64,000 nt of DNA from assembly GCF_002160515.1 (NCBI RefSeq), contig NZ_NFKS01000003.1, positions 98,737 through 162,736 of the forward strand, in the 5' to 3' direction. Positions 52,572 to 61,967 of this stretch are shown here, one piece after another; positions within the stretch are counted from its first letter, which is position 1; every line of letters starts with the position of its first letter. The notes below the pieces were generated by a model, which was not told the origin of the DNA, made no database searches, and saw only the letters and a list, made by a program, of their open reading frames with translations. Made by a program: the position numbers and the translations under genes. The stretch is from Anaeromassilibacillus sp. An172 (lineage in GTDB: Bacteria; Bacillota; Clostridia; Oscillospirales; Acutalibacteraceae).

Positions 52572-55500
52572 ATGAGAACACAAATTAAAAAAGCAGTGGG
52601 CATCATAATTGCCGCTATGATTGTTATATCATCATGCCTTGCAGCGTCTGCCTATACTGCGCCTGTACAGGATGGAGTTGAAAGCATCCTTGCGGACGGA
52701 TATTCAACAGATCCCAACAGATATGAGATCTATCCTTTGCCGCAGTCAATTGTCTATGACAATGAGGAAACACCAACTTCATTTGAAATTACAAAAGAGG
52801 TCAATGTAGTTTATGACAACGACACTGACGCAGCAACAAAGGCCTTCCTTAATGAAGTACTTGATAAGTACGGCATTAAAGCAACAGAAGGAACACAGAC
52901 AGTTTCCGATAAGACAAATATCCTTGTCGGAGTAAAGGACAGCGGAGGTGCTGCTGACACATATGTAAAGGAAAATATCACAATCAAAAACGAAACACTT
53001 TTTGATAACTATAATCCTTATGTTCTCAGCGCAAAAGAAGGAACAATAGCAATTCTCGGCGGCGATACAGACAGCGCATACTATGGTATCGCAACATTGC
53101 AGATGATGTTCTCATCATTTGCAGGAGAGAAGTTCCTTACCGCTCAGATTGAGGACTATGCAAATGTGCTCTACAGAGGTTTCATTGAGGGTATGTATGC
53201 AATCTGGAACGACGAGGGCAGAGAAAGCCTTATGCGTTTTGCAAGAGATTACAAGATGAATACATACATCTATGCCTCAAAGAGCGACCCTTATCACACA
53301 AGCCTTTGCTATGAGCTTTATCCTGAGGATCAGATAAATGCGATTGCAGAGCTTGCAAAAATCGGTGAAGAAACAAAATGCTATTATGCATGGTCTGCAC
53401 ATATTGCAGGTTTCTTCTCAGGACTTAATGTAAACGATACAGAAGCTTACGAGGCAAGATATGCAAAGCTCCTTGCTAAATTCCAGCAGCTTTATGATGC
53501 AGGTGTAAGAAGATTTGCTATTCTTAACGATGACTTCCCTGCAGGACAGGTTTCTGACGTTGTTACACTAATCAACAGACTTATGGATGAATTTATCAAG
53601 CCAAACGGCTGTGAGATGATAGCTTACTGCCCTAACGGATATAACAAAGCATGGCTTGGAAGCAGCAATGAACTTGATATCCTCAACGGACTTGATGATT
53701 CAATAATGCTTTTCTGGACAGGTGACGATGTAAACTCACCTATGACTCAGGAAACAATTGACTATGCTCAGACCAAGTTTGACGGAGATATCTGCTTCTG
53801 GCTTAACTACCCTGTAAACGAGCATGGTAAATCCGGTATGTTCCTTGGAGATATCACTCATTATGCACGTGATAATGTAAAGATGAAGGGCGCAGTTTCA
53901 AATCCATGCCTTTATCCTGAGGCAAGTAAGGTTGCCCTCTATCAGCTTGCGGCTCTCTGGTGGAACAATACAAACTACAGCGAACACGCAGAAGAAATAT
54001 GGCTCAGCTCCTATAAATATCTCCAGCCGGAGGTTTACTCTGCTTTTACAACAGTAGGAAGAAATATTTCCAACGCACCAGGTTCAGGAAGAGTTCCTCA
54101 GGGATTCCCTGAAAGCGAATATATCAAGGAAGCTTTGGAGAGCGTTGAAGCAAAGATTTTAAACGGCGACGATATCACCAACGATAATGAAGTGAAGGAA
54201 CTGCTGACAGAATTTGAAAATATTATAAATGCAGTTGATACTATGAAGACAAGCTGTGACAATCAGTCACTTATTGACGAGCTTACCCCTTGGTTTAATT
54301 CTTTGCAGAATGTTACAGCAGCTGCTAAGAGCGTTGTAGAAGGCGTTATAGCTTTTCAGTCAGGTGATACAGGAACTGCATGGGATATGTTCTCACAGGC
54401 GGTTGAGCAGTATGACAAATATGACAGCTTTACCTACCTTAACGGCGACGGCAATTACAGCACAGCTTTGGCAGGAAGCAAGAGAATAGAGCCATTCGTA
54501 TCAGAGGTACTTCCTGTTCTCGAAAAGGCAGTTATGGATGTTGTTGACCCTGACGGCTCATGTACAGGAAACGATGATATCGGCTTTATGGGCGTAATCG
54601 GCGGAAATAAAGTTGAGGCAAACGCAAATACAGACAAGCTTTTTGACGGCGATGACAGCACAGTAATGTCATTCAATACAGTTCAGAAAGCAAACGACTA
54701 TATCGGCTGGAATTTCGGAGCTGTTACAAAGGTAACATCAGTTAGAATTCTCAACGGTTCTTCAAGCACAGACCACGATAAGATTTATCAGGCTGTTCTT
54801 GAGTATTCAACCGATGGAAACAGCTGGACAGAAATCAAGCAAATGAACTGTGAAGAAGAGTTCGTTGCTGATAATCTCAATGTTGAGGCTAAATACATCC
54901 GCCTCAGAATTACAGGATTTGACAATCCTGCGAACCCATCCAAGAAGGATTACTGGCTCCATGTAAGAGCTTTTGATATCGAATTTGATGACAATAGAAT
55001 CTATACAAATATTGAAAACACACAGAACCTTGCAGTTACACAGAACGGAGACGACTACACATTGACAGGTATTTCAGGTATTACACTTGAAAAAGGTCAG
55101 TATGTGGGAATAGCTCTTCCTAAGGCTGTAATCGGAGCAAACTTAGCTCTCTCTGAGACTGCAAGTGCTTTGAATGCAAACGGACTTTCATTGGTATACT
55201 CAGCAAACGGCGACGTATGGAAAGATGCAGAGTCTATAAGCGGAGCTGTTGTGAAATATGCAGTTATCAGAAATGACGGAACAGAGCCTGTTACAGTTAA
55301 TGCACAGAGCCTTGTTCTTACAATTTCATCCGATGAAATTTCTGGAAAAATGATAGAAAACTCCCTTAGCAACGCTCTTAAAGAGGGAAGCTGGGATAAC
55401 GTATTTGACGGCGACTATTCAACATATGCCTGGACAAATGAAGGACAGGTAAAGGGTCAGTATTTCATATTCGACTTGGGCAAGGAGATGCCGGTTAACG

Positions 55501-57020
55501 AAGTTAAAATGGTATTCTCAGACAATCCTGTAAAGCCAAGACTTTATAATGCTGAACTCCAGATTGCCTCTGAACTTGAAGGCGAATGGACTACAATTAA
55601 GACATTCAATAATGACCTTGTAAACGACTATGCCCTTGAAGGCAATTACAGAATAGCATATGCAGACGGTAACGGAAAGACAGCCAGATATGTGAAAATT
55701 CTGGTAGGCGATGTTCCGGCAGAGGCAGGAAATCCATTCTTGAGAATTCATGAAATTGATATCAACTATGATACTCCTAAGGCTGTTCCGGGAATTACAG
55801 GTACAGTTCAGGGCGATTACACTGCAATAGCTGATAAGGACCTTACAACACTCTTTACAGCTTCTGCACCTGCAAATCAGGACGACTACATTCTTTATGA
55901 GCTTACAGATTCAATCTATGTAAACAGACTCGTTGTGCTTCAGACAGAGGATTGCGTTGGCAAGGTAAGAGCAATCGCAATTGACAAGGACGGAGCAGAA
56001 CACGATTTGGGTGTACTCAATGAGAAAGTAAACACACTTAATATTGATTACGGCGCATCTAAAGAGGAAAACAATGTAGCAAGTCTGAAACTCGTTTATG
56101 ACCAGGGCGCAGTTCCTGCTATATATGAGATTGTTTCCGTATATTCAGATCCTGAAGAGCCACAGCCGGAGCCTATAACAAATATCGCTCTCAAAAAGAC
56201 TGTAGAGGTTTCAGGAAATGAAGTTGAAGGTCAGTGGGGCCCTGAGCTTGCAGTTGACGGAATTGACAACACAGATGTTTCAAGATGGTCTGCTGCTATA
56301 ATGAACAACAAGGACGGTTCAGCTCAGATTCCACAGTGGTATACCATTGATTTGGGAGAGGGCAAAAAGGCTGTAGATGTTGAAAGCATTGTAATTAAAT
56401 TCTATAAGAAGGTTTGGTCTACAGACTATATTATCGAAACAAGTGCCGACGGCAAATCCTGGACAAAGGTTGCTGAAAAGACAAGAGATAACGGCGGCGA
56501 TTTGGATATTATCGATACCTTTACAAGTGAGTCCGGCAGCGGTGAGCTTCAGAGATATGTAAGATTTACATTCAATAAGGTAAATGAAAATGCAGCCGGC
56601 TGGTCAGTTTCCGTAAGAGAATTTGAAATTTACGGAAGACTTGCAGATGCTGATAAAGAGCCTGTTGAAATCATGGGCGATATCAACAAGAACGGTAATT
56701 TGGATATAGGTGATGCGACTATTCTCCAGAGTTACCTTGCAAGACAGATTGATATAAATGACCCTGCTTTTGACTTCTCACATGCAGACCTGAGCAACGA
56801 CGGAAAACTTACTGTGCTGGATGCAACACTTATTCAGATAGCTGTTGCAAAGGGTGAAACACCTGTTGTTCCAACAGATCCGACAGAAGAAACTACAGAA
56901 CCTACAGAGCCAACAACAGACCCAACAGAAGAAACTACAGAATCTACAGAACCAACAACAGATCCTACAGAGGAAACCACAGACGAAGACTATGAGCTTC
57001 CTTTTGTTCCTGCTGACTGA
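52572..57020 (+). CDS. Secreted GH84 beta-N-acetylglucosaminidase with F5/8C and dockerin, 1482 aa
   Basis: This is a family 84 hexosaminidase (hyaluronidase/O-GlcNAcase-like) acting on GlcNAc of mucin or glycoproteins. Signal peptide (1-28). The N-terminal domain runs from about 45 to 165. The catalytic barrel has YRGFIEGMYAIWN and the adjacent catalytic Asp320-Asp321 in ILNDDFP, the pair of GH84. A helical region follows, then discoidin-like modules at about 680-815, 930-1070 and 1201-1360, the last starting NIALKKTVEVSG. The type I dockerin spans about 1368-1430 (GDINKNGNLDIGDATILQ). Unusually, a Thr/Pro/Glu tail of about 45 residues follows the dockerin. Confidence 0.93.
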   Translation: MRTQIKKAVGIIIAAMIVISSCLAASAYTAPVQDGVESILADGYSTDPNRYEIYPLPQSIVYDNEETPTSFEITKEVNVVYDNDTDAATKAFLNEVLDKYGIKATEGTQTVSDKTNILVGVKDSGGAADTYVKENITIKNETLFDNYNPYVLSAKEGTIAILGGDTDSAYYGIATLQMMFSSFAGEKFLTAQIEDYANVLYRGFIEGMYAIWNDEGRESLMRFARDYKMNTYIYASKSDPYHTSLCYELYPEDQINAIAELAKIGEETKCYYAWSAHIAGFFSGLNVNDTEAYEARYAKLLAKFQQLYDAGVRRFAILNDDFPAGQVSDVVTLINRLMDEFIKPNGCEMIAYCPNGYNKAWLGSSNELDILNGLDDSIMLFWTGDDVNSPMTQETIDYAQTKFDGDICFWLNYPVNEHGKSGMFLGDITHYARDNVKMKGAVSNPCLYPEASKVALYQLAALWWNNTNYSEHAEEIWLSSYKYLQPEVYSAFTTVGRNISNAPGSGRVPQGFPESEYIKEALESVEAKILNGDDITNDNEVKELLTEFENIINAVDTMKTSCDNQSLIDELTPWFNSLQNVTAAAKSVVEGVIAFQSGDTGTAWDMFSQAVEQYDKYDSFTYLNGDGNYSTALAGSKRIEPFVSEVLPVLEKAVMDVVDPDGSCTGNDDIGFMGVIGGNKVEANANTDKLFDGDDSTVMSFNTVQKANDYIGWNFGAVTKVTSVRILNGSSSTDHDKIYQAVLEYSTDGNSWTEIKQMNCEEEFVADNLNVEAKYIRLRITGFDNPANPSKKDYWLHVRAFDIEFDDNRIYTNIENTQNLAVTQNGDDYTLTGISGITLEKGQYVGIALPKAVIGANLALSETASALNANGLSLVYSANGDVWKDAESISGAVVKYAVIRNDGTEPVTVNAQSLVLTISSDEISGKMIENSLSNALKEGSWDNVFDGDYSTYAWTNEGQVKGQYFIFDLGKEMPVNEVKMVFSDNPVKPRLYNAELQIASELEGEWTTIKTFNNDLVNDYALEGNYRIAYADGNGKTARYVKILVGDVPAEAGNPFLRIHEIDINYDTPKAVPGITGTVQGDYTAIADKDLTTLFTASAPANQDDYILYELTDSIYVNRLVVLQTEDCVGKVRAIAIDKDGAEHDLGVLNEKVNTLNIDYGASKEENNVASLKLVYDQGAVPAIYEIVSVYSDPEEPQPEPITNIALKKTVEVSGNEVEGQWGPELAVDGIDNTDVSRWSAAIMNNKDGSAQIPQWYTIDLGEGKKAVDVESIVIKFYKKVWSTDYIIETSADGKSWTKVAEKTRDNGGDLDIIDTFTSESGSGELQRYVRFTFNKVNENAAGWSVSVREFEIYGRLADADKEPVEIMGDINKNGNLDIGDATILQSYLARQIDINDPAFDFSHADLSNDGKLTVLDATLIQIAVAKGETPVVPTDPTEETTEPTEPTTDPTEETTESTEPTTDPTEETTDEDYELPFVPAD

Positions 57021-57043
57021 TTTTCTTAGTTTATAAAACGAAG

Positions 57044-57070
57044 AAGGCTGCGGCAATATGCCGCAGCCTT
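57044..57070. terminator. Bidirectional hairpin between GH84 and adh genes
   Basis: AAGGCTGCGGCA/TGCCGCAGCCTT stem of 12 bp. T-runs are short, but the position between convergent genes supports a terminator. Confidence 0.7.
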
Positions 57071-57137
57071 TGATATTTAAAGCAAAACGGCTGAGAGTTG
57101 AATTCCCAGCTGTTTTTTATTTAAGTATAAATCTTAA

Positions 57138-58295
57138 TTACAAAGCCATTTCGTATATCTTTTTAACATCTTCAGCGGTTAAGGCAACAAAAGCATCCTC
57201 AAGACCGGCGCTTGCCTTTTTAGCCATAACATCAAGAAGCTTGTCGTCAATGCCAACCTCGTGGAGAGTTGAAGGCATACCGAGAGCATTGAAGTATTCT
57301 CTTGTCTTTTTAATTGCTTCCTTGGCGATATCGTACTTGTCCATGTTTTTATCAATATCCCAAACATTAACGCCGTACTGAGCAAACTTGTCAACGGTTT
57401 TGTCGCTTAAAACATATTCCATCCAGTAAGGTGTCAAAATTGCAAGACCTGCGCCGTGAGTTATATCGTAATATGCGCTGAGCTCGTGCTCCATTGGGTG
57501 AATTGTCCATGCAACAGGCTTACCCCAGGTAAGAGTGTCGTTGATTGCCCAGCTGCTTGACCACATAAGGTTTGCTCTTGCTTCGTAGTTGTCAGGCTCA
57601 TCGATTGCTATTACACCGAAATGGATAACTGTTTTCAGCAAGGCTTCTGCCATTCTGTCCTGCATATATCCCTCACCGTTGGAGAAATATATTTCAAGAA
57701 TGTGTGAGATAATGTCGGAAGTGCCGGCTCCTGTCTGGAACTTATTTACAGTAAATGTGTATGTAGGGTCAAGGATTGAAGCTACAGGACGCATTTTAGG
57801 ATGACCTAAACCGATTTTGTCGTTGGTTTCCATATTTGAGATAACAGCGAATGTGTCCATTTCGGAACCGGTAGCGGATAAGGTCAAAACGCTTATAACC
57901 GGAGTAACATCTGTTATCTTGGAGGGGTCAACAACGATATCCCATGGGTCGCCGCCATAATGTGCGCTGGCTGCAATTACCTTAGCACAGTCAATAGTTG
58001 AACCGCCGCCGATAGGAATTACAACATCAATGTTTTCCTGTTTGCAGATATCTGCGCCTTTTTTAACTGTTGTAACTCTTGGGTTTGGCTCAACGCCGGA
58101 AAGCTCGAGGCAGTCAACTCCTGCTTCTGCAAGATATTTCTTAGCATCGTCAAGGATGCCGTTTCTCTTTACGCTTCCGCCGCCGTAAACGATGAGAGCT
58201 TTTTTACCATACTTTTTGGCTATAGAGCCGATATTTTTAATCTGACCTTTTCCAAACCATATTTCGGTTGGAATAGAATAGGTAAAGTTTATCAT
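57138..58295 (-). CDS. Iron-containing alcohol dehydrogenase, 385 aa
   Basis: This is a group III alcohol dehydrogenase (butanol/1,3-propanediol type) that would reduce an aldehyde with NAD(P)H. Motifs are YGGGSVKRNG and IPIGGGSTIDCAKVIA (cofactor), EMDTFAVISN and HPMEHELSAYYDITHGAGLAIL, with the His metal ligands. Full length. Probably a fermentation enzyme (YqhD/BdhA-like). Single gene with a strong promoter at 58329-58357. Confidence 0.92.
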   Translation of the reverse strand: MINFTYSIPTEIWFGKGQIKNIGSIAKKYGKKALIVYGGGSVKRNGILDDAKKYLAEAGVDCLELSGVEPNPRVTTVKKGADICKQENIDVVIPIGGGSTIDCAKVIAASAHYGGDPWDIVVDPSKITDVTPVISVLTLSATGSEMDTFAVISNMETNDKIGLGHPKMRPVASILDPTYTFTVNKFQTGAGTSDIISHILEIYFSNGEGYMQDRMAEALLKTVIHFGVIAIDEPDNYEARANLMWSSSWAINDTLTWGKPVAWTIHPMEHELSAYYDITHGAGLAILTPYWMEYVLSDKTVDKFAQYGVNVWDIDKNMDKYDIAKEAIKKTREYFNALGMPSTLHEVGIDDKLLDVMAKKASAGLEDAFVALTAEDVKKIYEMAL

Positions 58296-58328
58296 TATAA
58301 TTCTCTCCTTTAATATAAGATTACAATA

Positions 58329-58357
58329 ATTATACTATTTAATTGGTGGTCTGTAAA
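58329..58357 (-). promoter_or_regulatory. Promoter of the alcohol dehydrogenase gene
   Basis: On the minus strand TTTACA (58357-58352) and TATAAT (58334-58329), spacing 17 bp. Confidence 0.6.
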
Positions 58358-58552
58358 TGATATTTTGTTGAAAATTGATATTTTAATAGCGAATTTTTTT
58401 AAGAAATTATAAAAACTAAAGTGCGTCTAACACTATTATGTATTATTATGGAAATATAATAAATTATTATTTTATTTTATGAAACAGATGTGGTATAATA
58501 TAATCAAAGGAAAATGTATGGTATCTGTCAATTTTAAGGAGGCTTCATCACA

Positions 58553-59482
58553 ATGGATAACAAAACAAACATCAAGCAGGAAGATATAACCAGAGTTAAA
58601 GCGATGGGTTTTCTGTGGAACAAAGGTACAGAATGTTTTAACGGACGTGTTATCACACGCAACGGAAAGATTACAGCAGAAGAGTGCAAATGCATATCTG
58701 AGGCTGCTGAGAAGTTCGGCAACGGCAATATAGCCATGACAACAAGACTTACTATGGAAGTACAGGGTATTCCATATGAGAAGATTGATGATTTCAGAGC
58801 CTTTGTAGCACAGGCAGGTCTTGAAACAGGTGGCACAGGTGATAAGGTTCGTCCTGTTGTAAGCTGTAAGGGTACTACATGTCATTTCGGTCTTATTGAC
58901 ACATATGCAATTTCTGAAGAAATTCACAAAAGATTTTTCAAAGGTTACGGCAATGTGAAGCTTCCTCATAAATTTAAAATAGCAGTTGGCGGATGTCCAA
59001 ACAACTGTGTAAAGCCTGACCTTAACGATATTGGCATTGTAGGTCAGCGTATACGTCATTTTAATACAGAAAAATGCCGTGGATGTAAAAAATGTATGAT
59101 AGCTCAGGCATGTCCTATGGGAGCAATTAAAGTTGAAAACGGAGTTGCAGTGACAGATAAGAGCATATGCAACAACTGCGGCAGATGTATCACAAAGTGT
59201 CCTTTCCACGCAAACGACGAATATGAAACAGCATACCGCATATACATCGGAGGCCGCTGGGGCAAGAAAACAGCAATGGGCAGATCTTTGAGCGTTTTGC
59301 TTAAGAGTGAGGAAGAGGTATACAATGTAGTTGAAAGCGCATTGCTTTTCTTTAAAGAAAACGGAAACAAAAAAGAGAGATTTGCAGACCTTGTTACAAG
59401 AATGGGATTTGAAAACGTTGAGAAACAGCTTTTGAGCGGAGAGCTGCTCAAGAGAAAAGAGGAAATAATTGCAAAGGAATAA
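58553..59482 (+). CDS. Siroheme/4Fe-4S reductase-like protein (AsrC-like), 309 aa
   Basis: The N-terminal half matches nitrite/sulfite reductase ferredoxin-like domains. VSCKGTTCHFG and VGGCPNNC form the C-x5-C...C-x3-C motif that binds a 4Fe-4S cluster and siroheme. A bacterial ferredoxin insert follows with two clusters (CRGCKKCMIAQACP and CNNCGRCITKCPFH). The layout resembles AsrC, the catalytic subunit of anaerobic sulfite reductase, but asrA and asrB are not adjacent. It could be a sulfite or nitrite reductase or an electron-transfer protein of unknown substrate. AAGGAGG precedes the ATG. Confidence 0.82.
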   Translation: MDNKTNIKQEDITRVKAMGFLWNKGTECFNGRVITRNGKITAEECKCISEAAEKFGNGNIAMTTRLTMEVQGIPYEKIDDFRAFVAQAGLETGGTGDKVRPVVSCKGTTCHFGLIDTYAISEEIHKRFFKGYGNVKLPHKFKIAVGGCPNNCVKPDLNDIGIVGQRIRHFNTEKCRGCKKCMIAQACPMGAIKVENGVAVTDKSICNNCGRCITKCPFHANDEYETAYRIYIGGRWGKKTAMGRSLSVLLKSEEEVYNVVESALLFFKENGNKKERFADLVTRMGFENVEKQLLSGELLKRKEEIIAKE

Positions 59483-59544
59483 AATGAATAATTTGCAGTT
59501 AAGTCCTGCATATTTTACACAAAAAAGATAATAGAATGTTAAGT

Positions 59545-59577
59545 GACGCTGGAAAGTTATTTTCCGGCGTCTTTGTG
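59545..59577 (+). terminator. Terminator after the siroheme protein gene
   Basis: GACGCTGGAAA/TTTCCGGCGTC stem with one G-T pair, then TTTGTGTTTTT. Confidence 0.75.
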
Positions 59578-59664
59578 TTTTTGTGAAAAATATGTATAGA
59601 AAAGGTGAATGTTGAAAGAACTTATGTCAGTTTGTTGCCAAAGCTGAAAGTGGCATGTTTTTTG

Positions 59665-59710
59665 TTGACAACACTTTTATTTTAAACTATAATATTGTTA
59701 GCATGATAAC
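59665..59710 (+). promoter_or_regulatory. Consensus promoter and palindrome of the marR-ABC operon
   Basis: TTGACA (59665-59670) and TATAAT (59688-59693) with 17-bp spacing is a perfect consensus. GTTAGCATGATAAC (59697-59710) follows directly, an imperfect palindrome in the position where MarR-type regulators block their own promoter. Confidence 0.75.
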
Positions 59711-59726
59711 TATTTAGGAGGCGGCT

Positions 59727-60167
59727 ATGAATAGCAAAACACATCTTGGCCTTGAAATCAAAGTACTGTCTAATTTACTTAAAAGAAAGGTTCACTGTTT
59801 CTTGCCTCAGATAAATGCACAGCTTACTGACAGCGAACGTCAGGTGATAGGATTTTTGTATCATAATAAGGACAAAGACATTTTTCAGAGAGATGTGGAA
59901 TTAAAATTTGTAATCAGAAGGTCAACAGCATCCAGAATGCTAAAAGGACTTGAAGAGAAAAATTTTATAACCAGAGAACCTGTTAAGGGTGATGCTAGAC
60001 TGAAAAAAATATGTCTGACACCTATGGCTCAGACGATGCAGGCAAATGTCCTTAATAGACTTGACGATTTTGAAGATTTGCTGAGCAGAGGAATATCAGA
60101 GGAAGAAATGAACGTATTTTTTACTGTTGCAGAAAAAATAAAAAAGAACCTTGAAGAGGTACAGTGA
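59727..60167 (+). CDS. MarR-family transcriptional regulator, 146 aa
   Basis: This is a winged-helix dimer that commonly represses a neighbouring exporter until a drug or phenolic ligand binds. The recognition helix region reads VIRRSTASRMLKGLEEKNFI, with the wing at REPVKGDARLKKICLT. It starts at ATG 59727 after AGGAGG. It is followed by two ABC exporter genes in the same direction, the common MarR-ABC arrangement. The palindrome overlapping its promoter start is the probable operator. Confidence 0.92.
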   Translation: MNSKTHLGLEIKVLSNLLKRKVHCFLPQINAQLTDSERQVIGFLYHNKDKDIFQRDVELKFVIRRSTASRMLKGLEEKNFITREPVKGDARLKKICLTPMAQTMQANVLNRLDDFEDLLSRGISEEEMNVFFTVAEKIKKNLEEVQ

Positions 60168-60236
60168 TTTCAGATGTAGACGTTTATTGCCGAACATGCG
60201 ATTTTTGAAACGAACATTTGTAAGGAGGTAACAAAG

Positions 60237-61967
60237 ATGATAAAAAGATTGGCGTCGAGCATAAGAGAGTATAAGAAAGACTCGATTTTAACGCCTGTTT
60301 TTGTATCATGTGAGGTGTTGATGGAGGTTATAATACCCTTGCTTATGGCAAACCTCATTGACAAAGGCATCGAAGTCGGAGATATGAATTATATCTTCTG
60401 GATGGGCCTTGTGCTTATTGTGCTTACAGTAGCAGCGCTTGTATTCGGTGCATTATCCGGTAAATGCGCAGCTAAAGCATCCGCAGGTTTTGCGGCAAAT
60501 TTAAGAAAAGACATGTATTACAACGTGCAGAATTTTTCTTTCTCAAACATTGACAATTTTTCCACAGCGGGTATTGTCACAAGGCTTACAACTGACGTTA
60601 CAAATGTTCAGAACGCCTACATGATGCTTATACGTTCAGCAGTTCGATGCCCGCTTATGCTTGTTTTTGCGCTTATAATGACATTTACAATAAACGCAAA
60701 ATTTGCAGGAATGTTCTTTTTGGTAATAATAGTGCTGGGCATAGGACTTATAGCCATATTCAAGTCAGCTCACCCGATATTCGAGAGAGTATTCAAGACT
60801 TATGATGTACTGAACACTGTAGTTCAGGAAAACGTTACAGGTATCAGAGTTGTAAAGTCCTTTGTAAGGGAAGACTATGAAAAGAAAAAAATGGGAAAAG
60901 TTTCCGATAAGATTTTCAAGGACTTTACAAAGGCTGAGAGAATAGTAACACTCAACGCACCGCTTATGATGTTCTGCGTTTACGGATGTATGCTTCTTAT
61001 AGCATGGTTCGGCGCAAACTTTGTAGTAGGCGGAGAGATGACAACAGGTAACATCACCAGCCTTTTCACCTATGTAATGCAAATTCTTATGAGTATGATG
61101 TTCCTTTCAATGGTTGCCGTTATGATAATCATGGCAAGAGCATCAGCAGAAAGAATTGTTGAAGTATTAGAAGAGGTAAGCGACCTTCAGAACTGTGAAA
61201 ACCCAATTACAGAAATCCCTGATGGTTCAGTTGTTTTTGATAATGTAAACTTCAGCTATAAAAAGAACAGAAAGTTTTGTTTAAGCGATGTAAACCTTGA
61301 AATTAAATCAGGTGAAACAATCGGAATAATCGGAGGAACAGGTTCTTCAAAAACATCACTTGTACAGCTTATTCCAAGACTTTATGACGCAACAGAAGGC
61401 GTGGTAAAAGTCGGCGGTATAGATGTAAGAAAGTATGATATTGAAAGCCTCAGAAACGAAGTTTCAATGGTTCTTCAGAAGAACGTGCTTTTCTCCGGAA
61501 CTATAAAGGAGAACCTCAGATGGGGTAATGAAAATGCCACAGATGAGGAGATAGTGAGAGTATGTAAGCTTGCCCAGGCTGATGACTTTGTATCAGCTTT
61601 CCCACAGGGATATGATACATATATAGAGCAGGGCGGTTCTAACGTGTCCGGCGGACAGAAGCAGAGATTGTGTATAGCAAGAGCGTTGCTTAAAAAGCCG
61701 AAGATACTTATTCTTGACGACTCCACCAGTGCAGTTGATACCAAGACAGACGCCCTTATCAGAAAGGCTATGCGTGAGGAGATACCTAACACAACAAAAT
61801 TCATAATTGCACAGAGAATTTCCTCTGTTGAGGACGCAGATAAAATCATTGTAATGGACGGAGGAAAGGTAACTGCCTTTGGCCCGCATAAGCAGCTTTT
61901 AAAAACAAGCGAAATCTATCGTGAAGTTTACGAATCTCAGACGAGAGGAGGCGGCGATGATGAGTAA
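60237..61967 (+). CDS. ABC exporter half-transporter, first subunit, 576 aa
   Basis: Six membrane helices, then the ATPase domain. The Walker A is GGTGSSKTSLV (Ser before Lys), the signature VSGGQKQR, and Walker B is LILDDSTSAVD with Asp where the catalytic Glu normally sits. This degenerate site is usual in one half of heterodimeric multidrug exporters (BmrC/LmrC-like). AAGGAGG precedes the ATG. It overlaps the second subunit by 11 bp. Substrate unknown; drugs, lipids or peptides are possible. Confidence 0.92.
   Translation: MIKRLASSIREYKKDSILTPVFVSCEVLMEVIIPLLMANLIDKGIEVGDMNYIFWMGLVLIVLTVAALVFGALSGKCAAKASAGFAANLRKDMYYNVQNFSFSNIDNFSTAGIVTRLTTDVTNVQNAYMMLIRSAVRCPLMLVFALIMTFTINAKFAGMFFLVIIVLGIGLIAIFKSAHPIFERVFKTYDVLNTVVQENVTGIRVVKSFVREDYEKKKMGKVSDKIFKDFTKAERIVTLNAPLMMFCVYGCMLLIAWFGANFVVGGEMTTGNITSLFTYVMQILMSMMFLSMVAVMIIMARASAERIVEVLEEVSDLQNCENPITEIPDGSVVFDNVNFSYKKNRKFCLSDVNLEIKSGETIGIIGGTGSSKTSLVQLIPRLYDATEGVVKVGGIDVRKYDIESLRNEVSMVLQKNVLFSGTIKENLRWGNENATDEEIVRVCKLAQADDFVSAFPQGYDTYIEQGGSNVSGGQKQRLCIARALLKKPKILILDDSTSAVDTKTDALIRKAMREEIPNTTKFIIAQRISSVEDADKIIVMDGGKVTAFGPHKQLLKTSEIYREVYESQTRGGGDDE

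Noticed and set aside
56860..56990. Repeats at the GH84 3' end as a CRISPR array
   Set aside because: They are in-frame codons for T-E-P repeats of varying length, with no regular spacers.
60237..61967. First ABC subunit as a broken gene because of the unusual Walker A and B
   Set aside because: A Ser before the Walker Lys and Asp in place of the catalytic Glu are usual in the non-catalytic half of heterodimeric exporters; the frame is intact.
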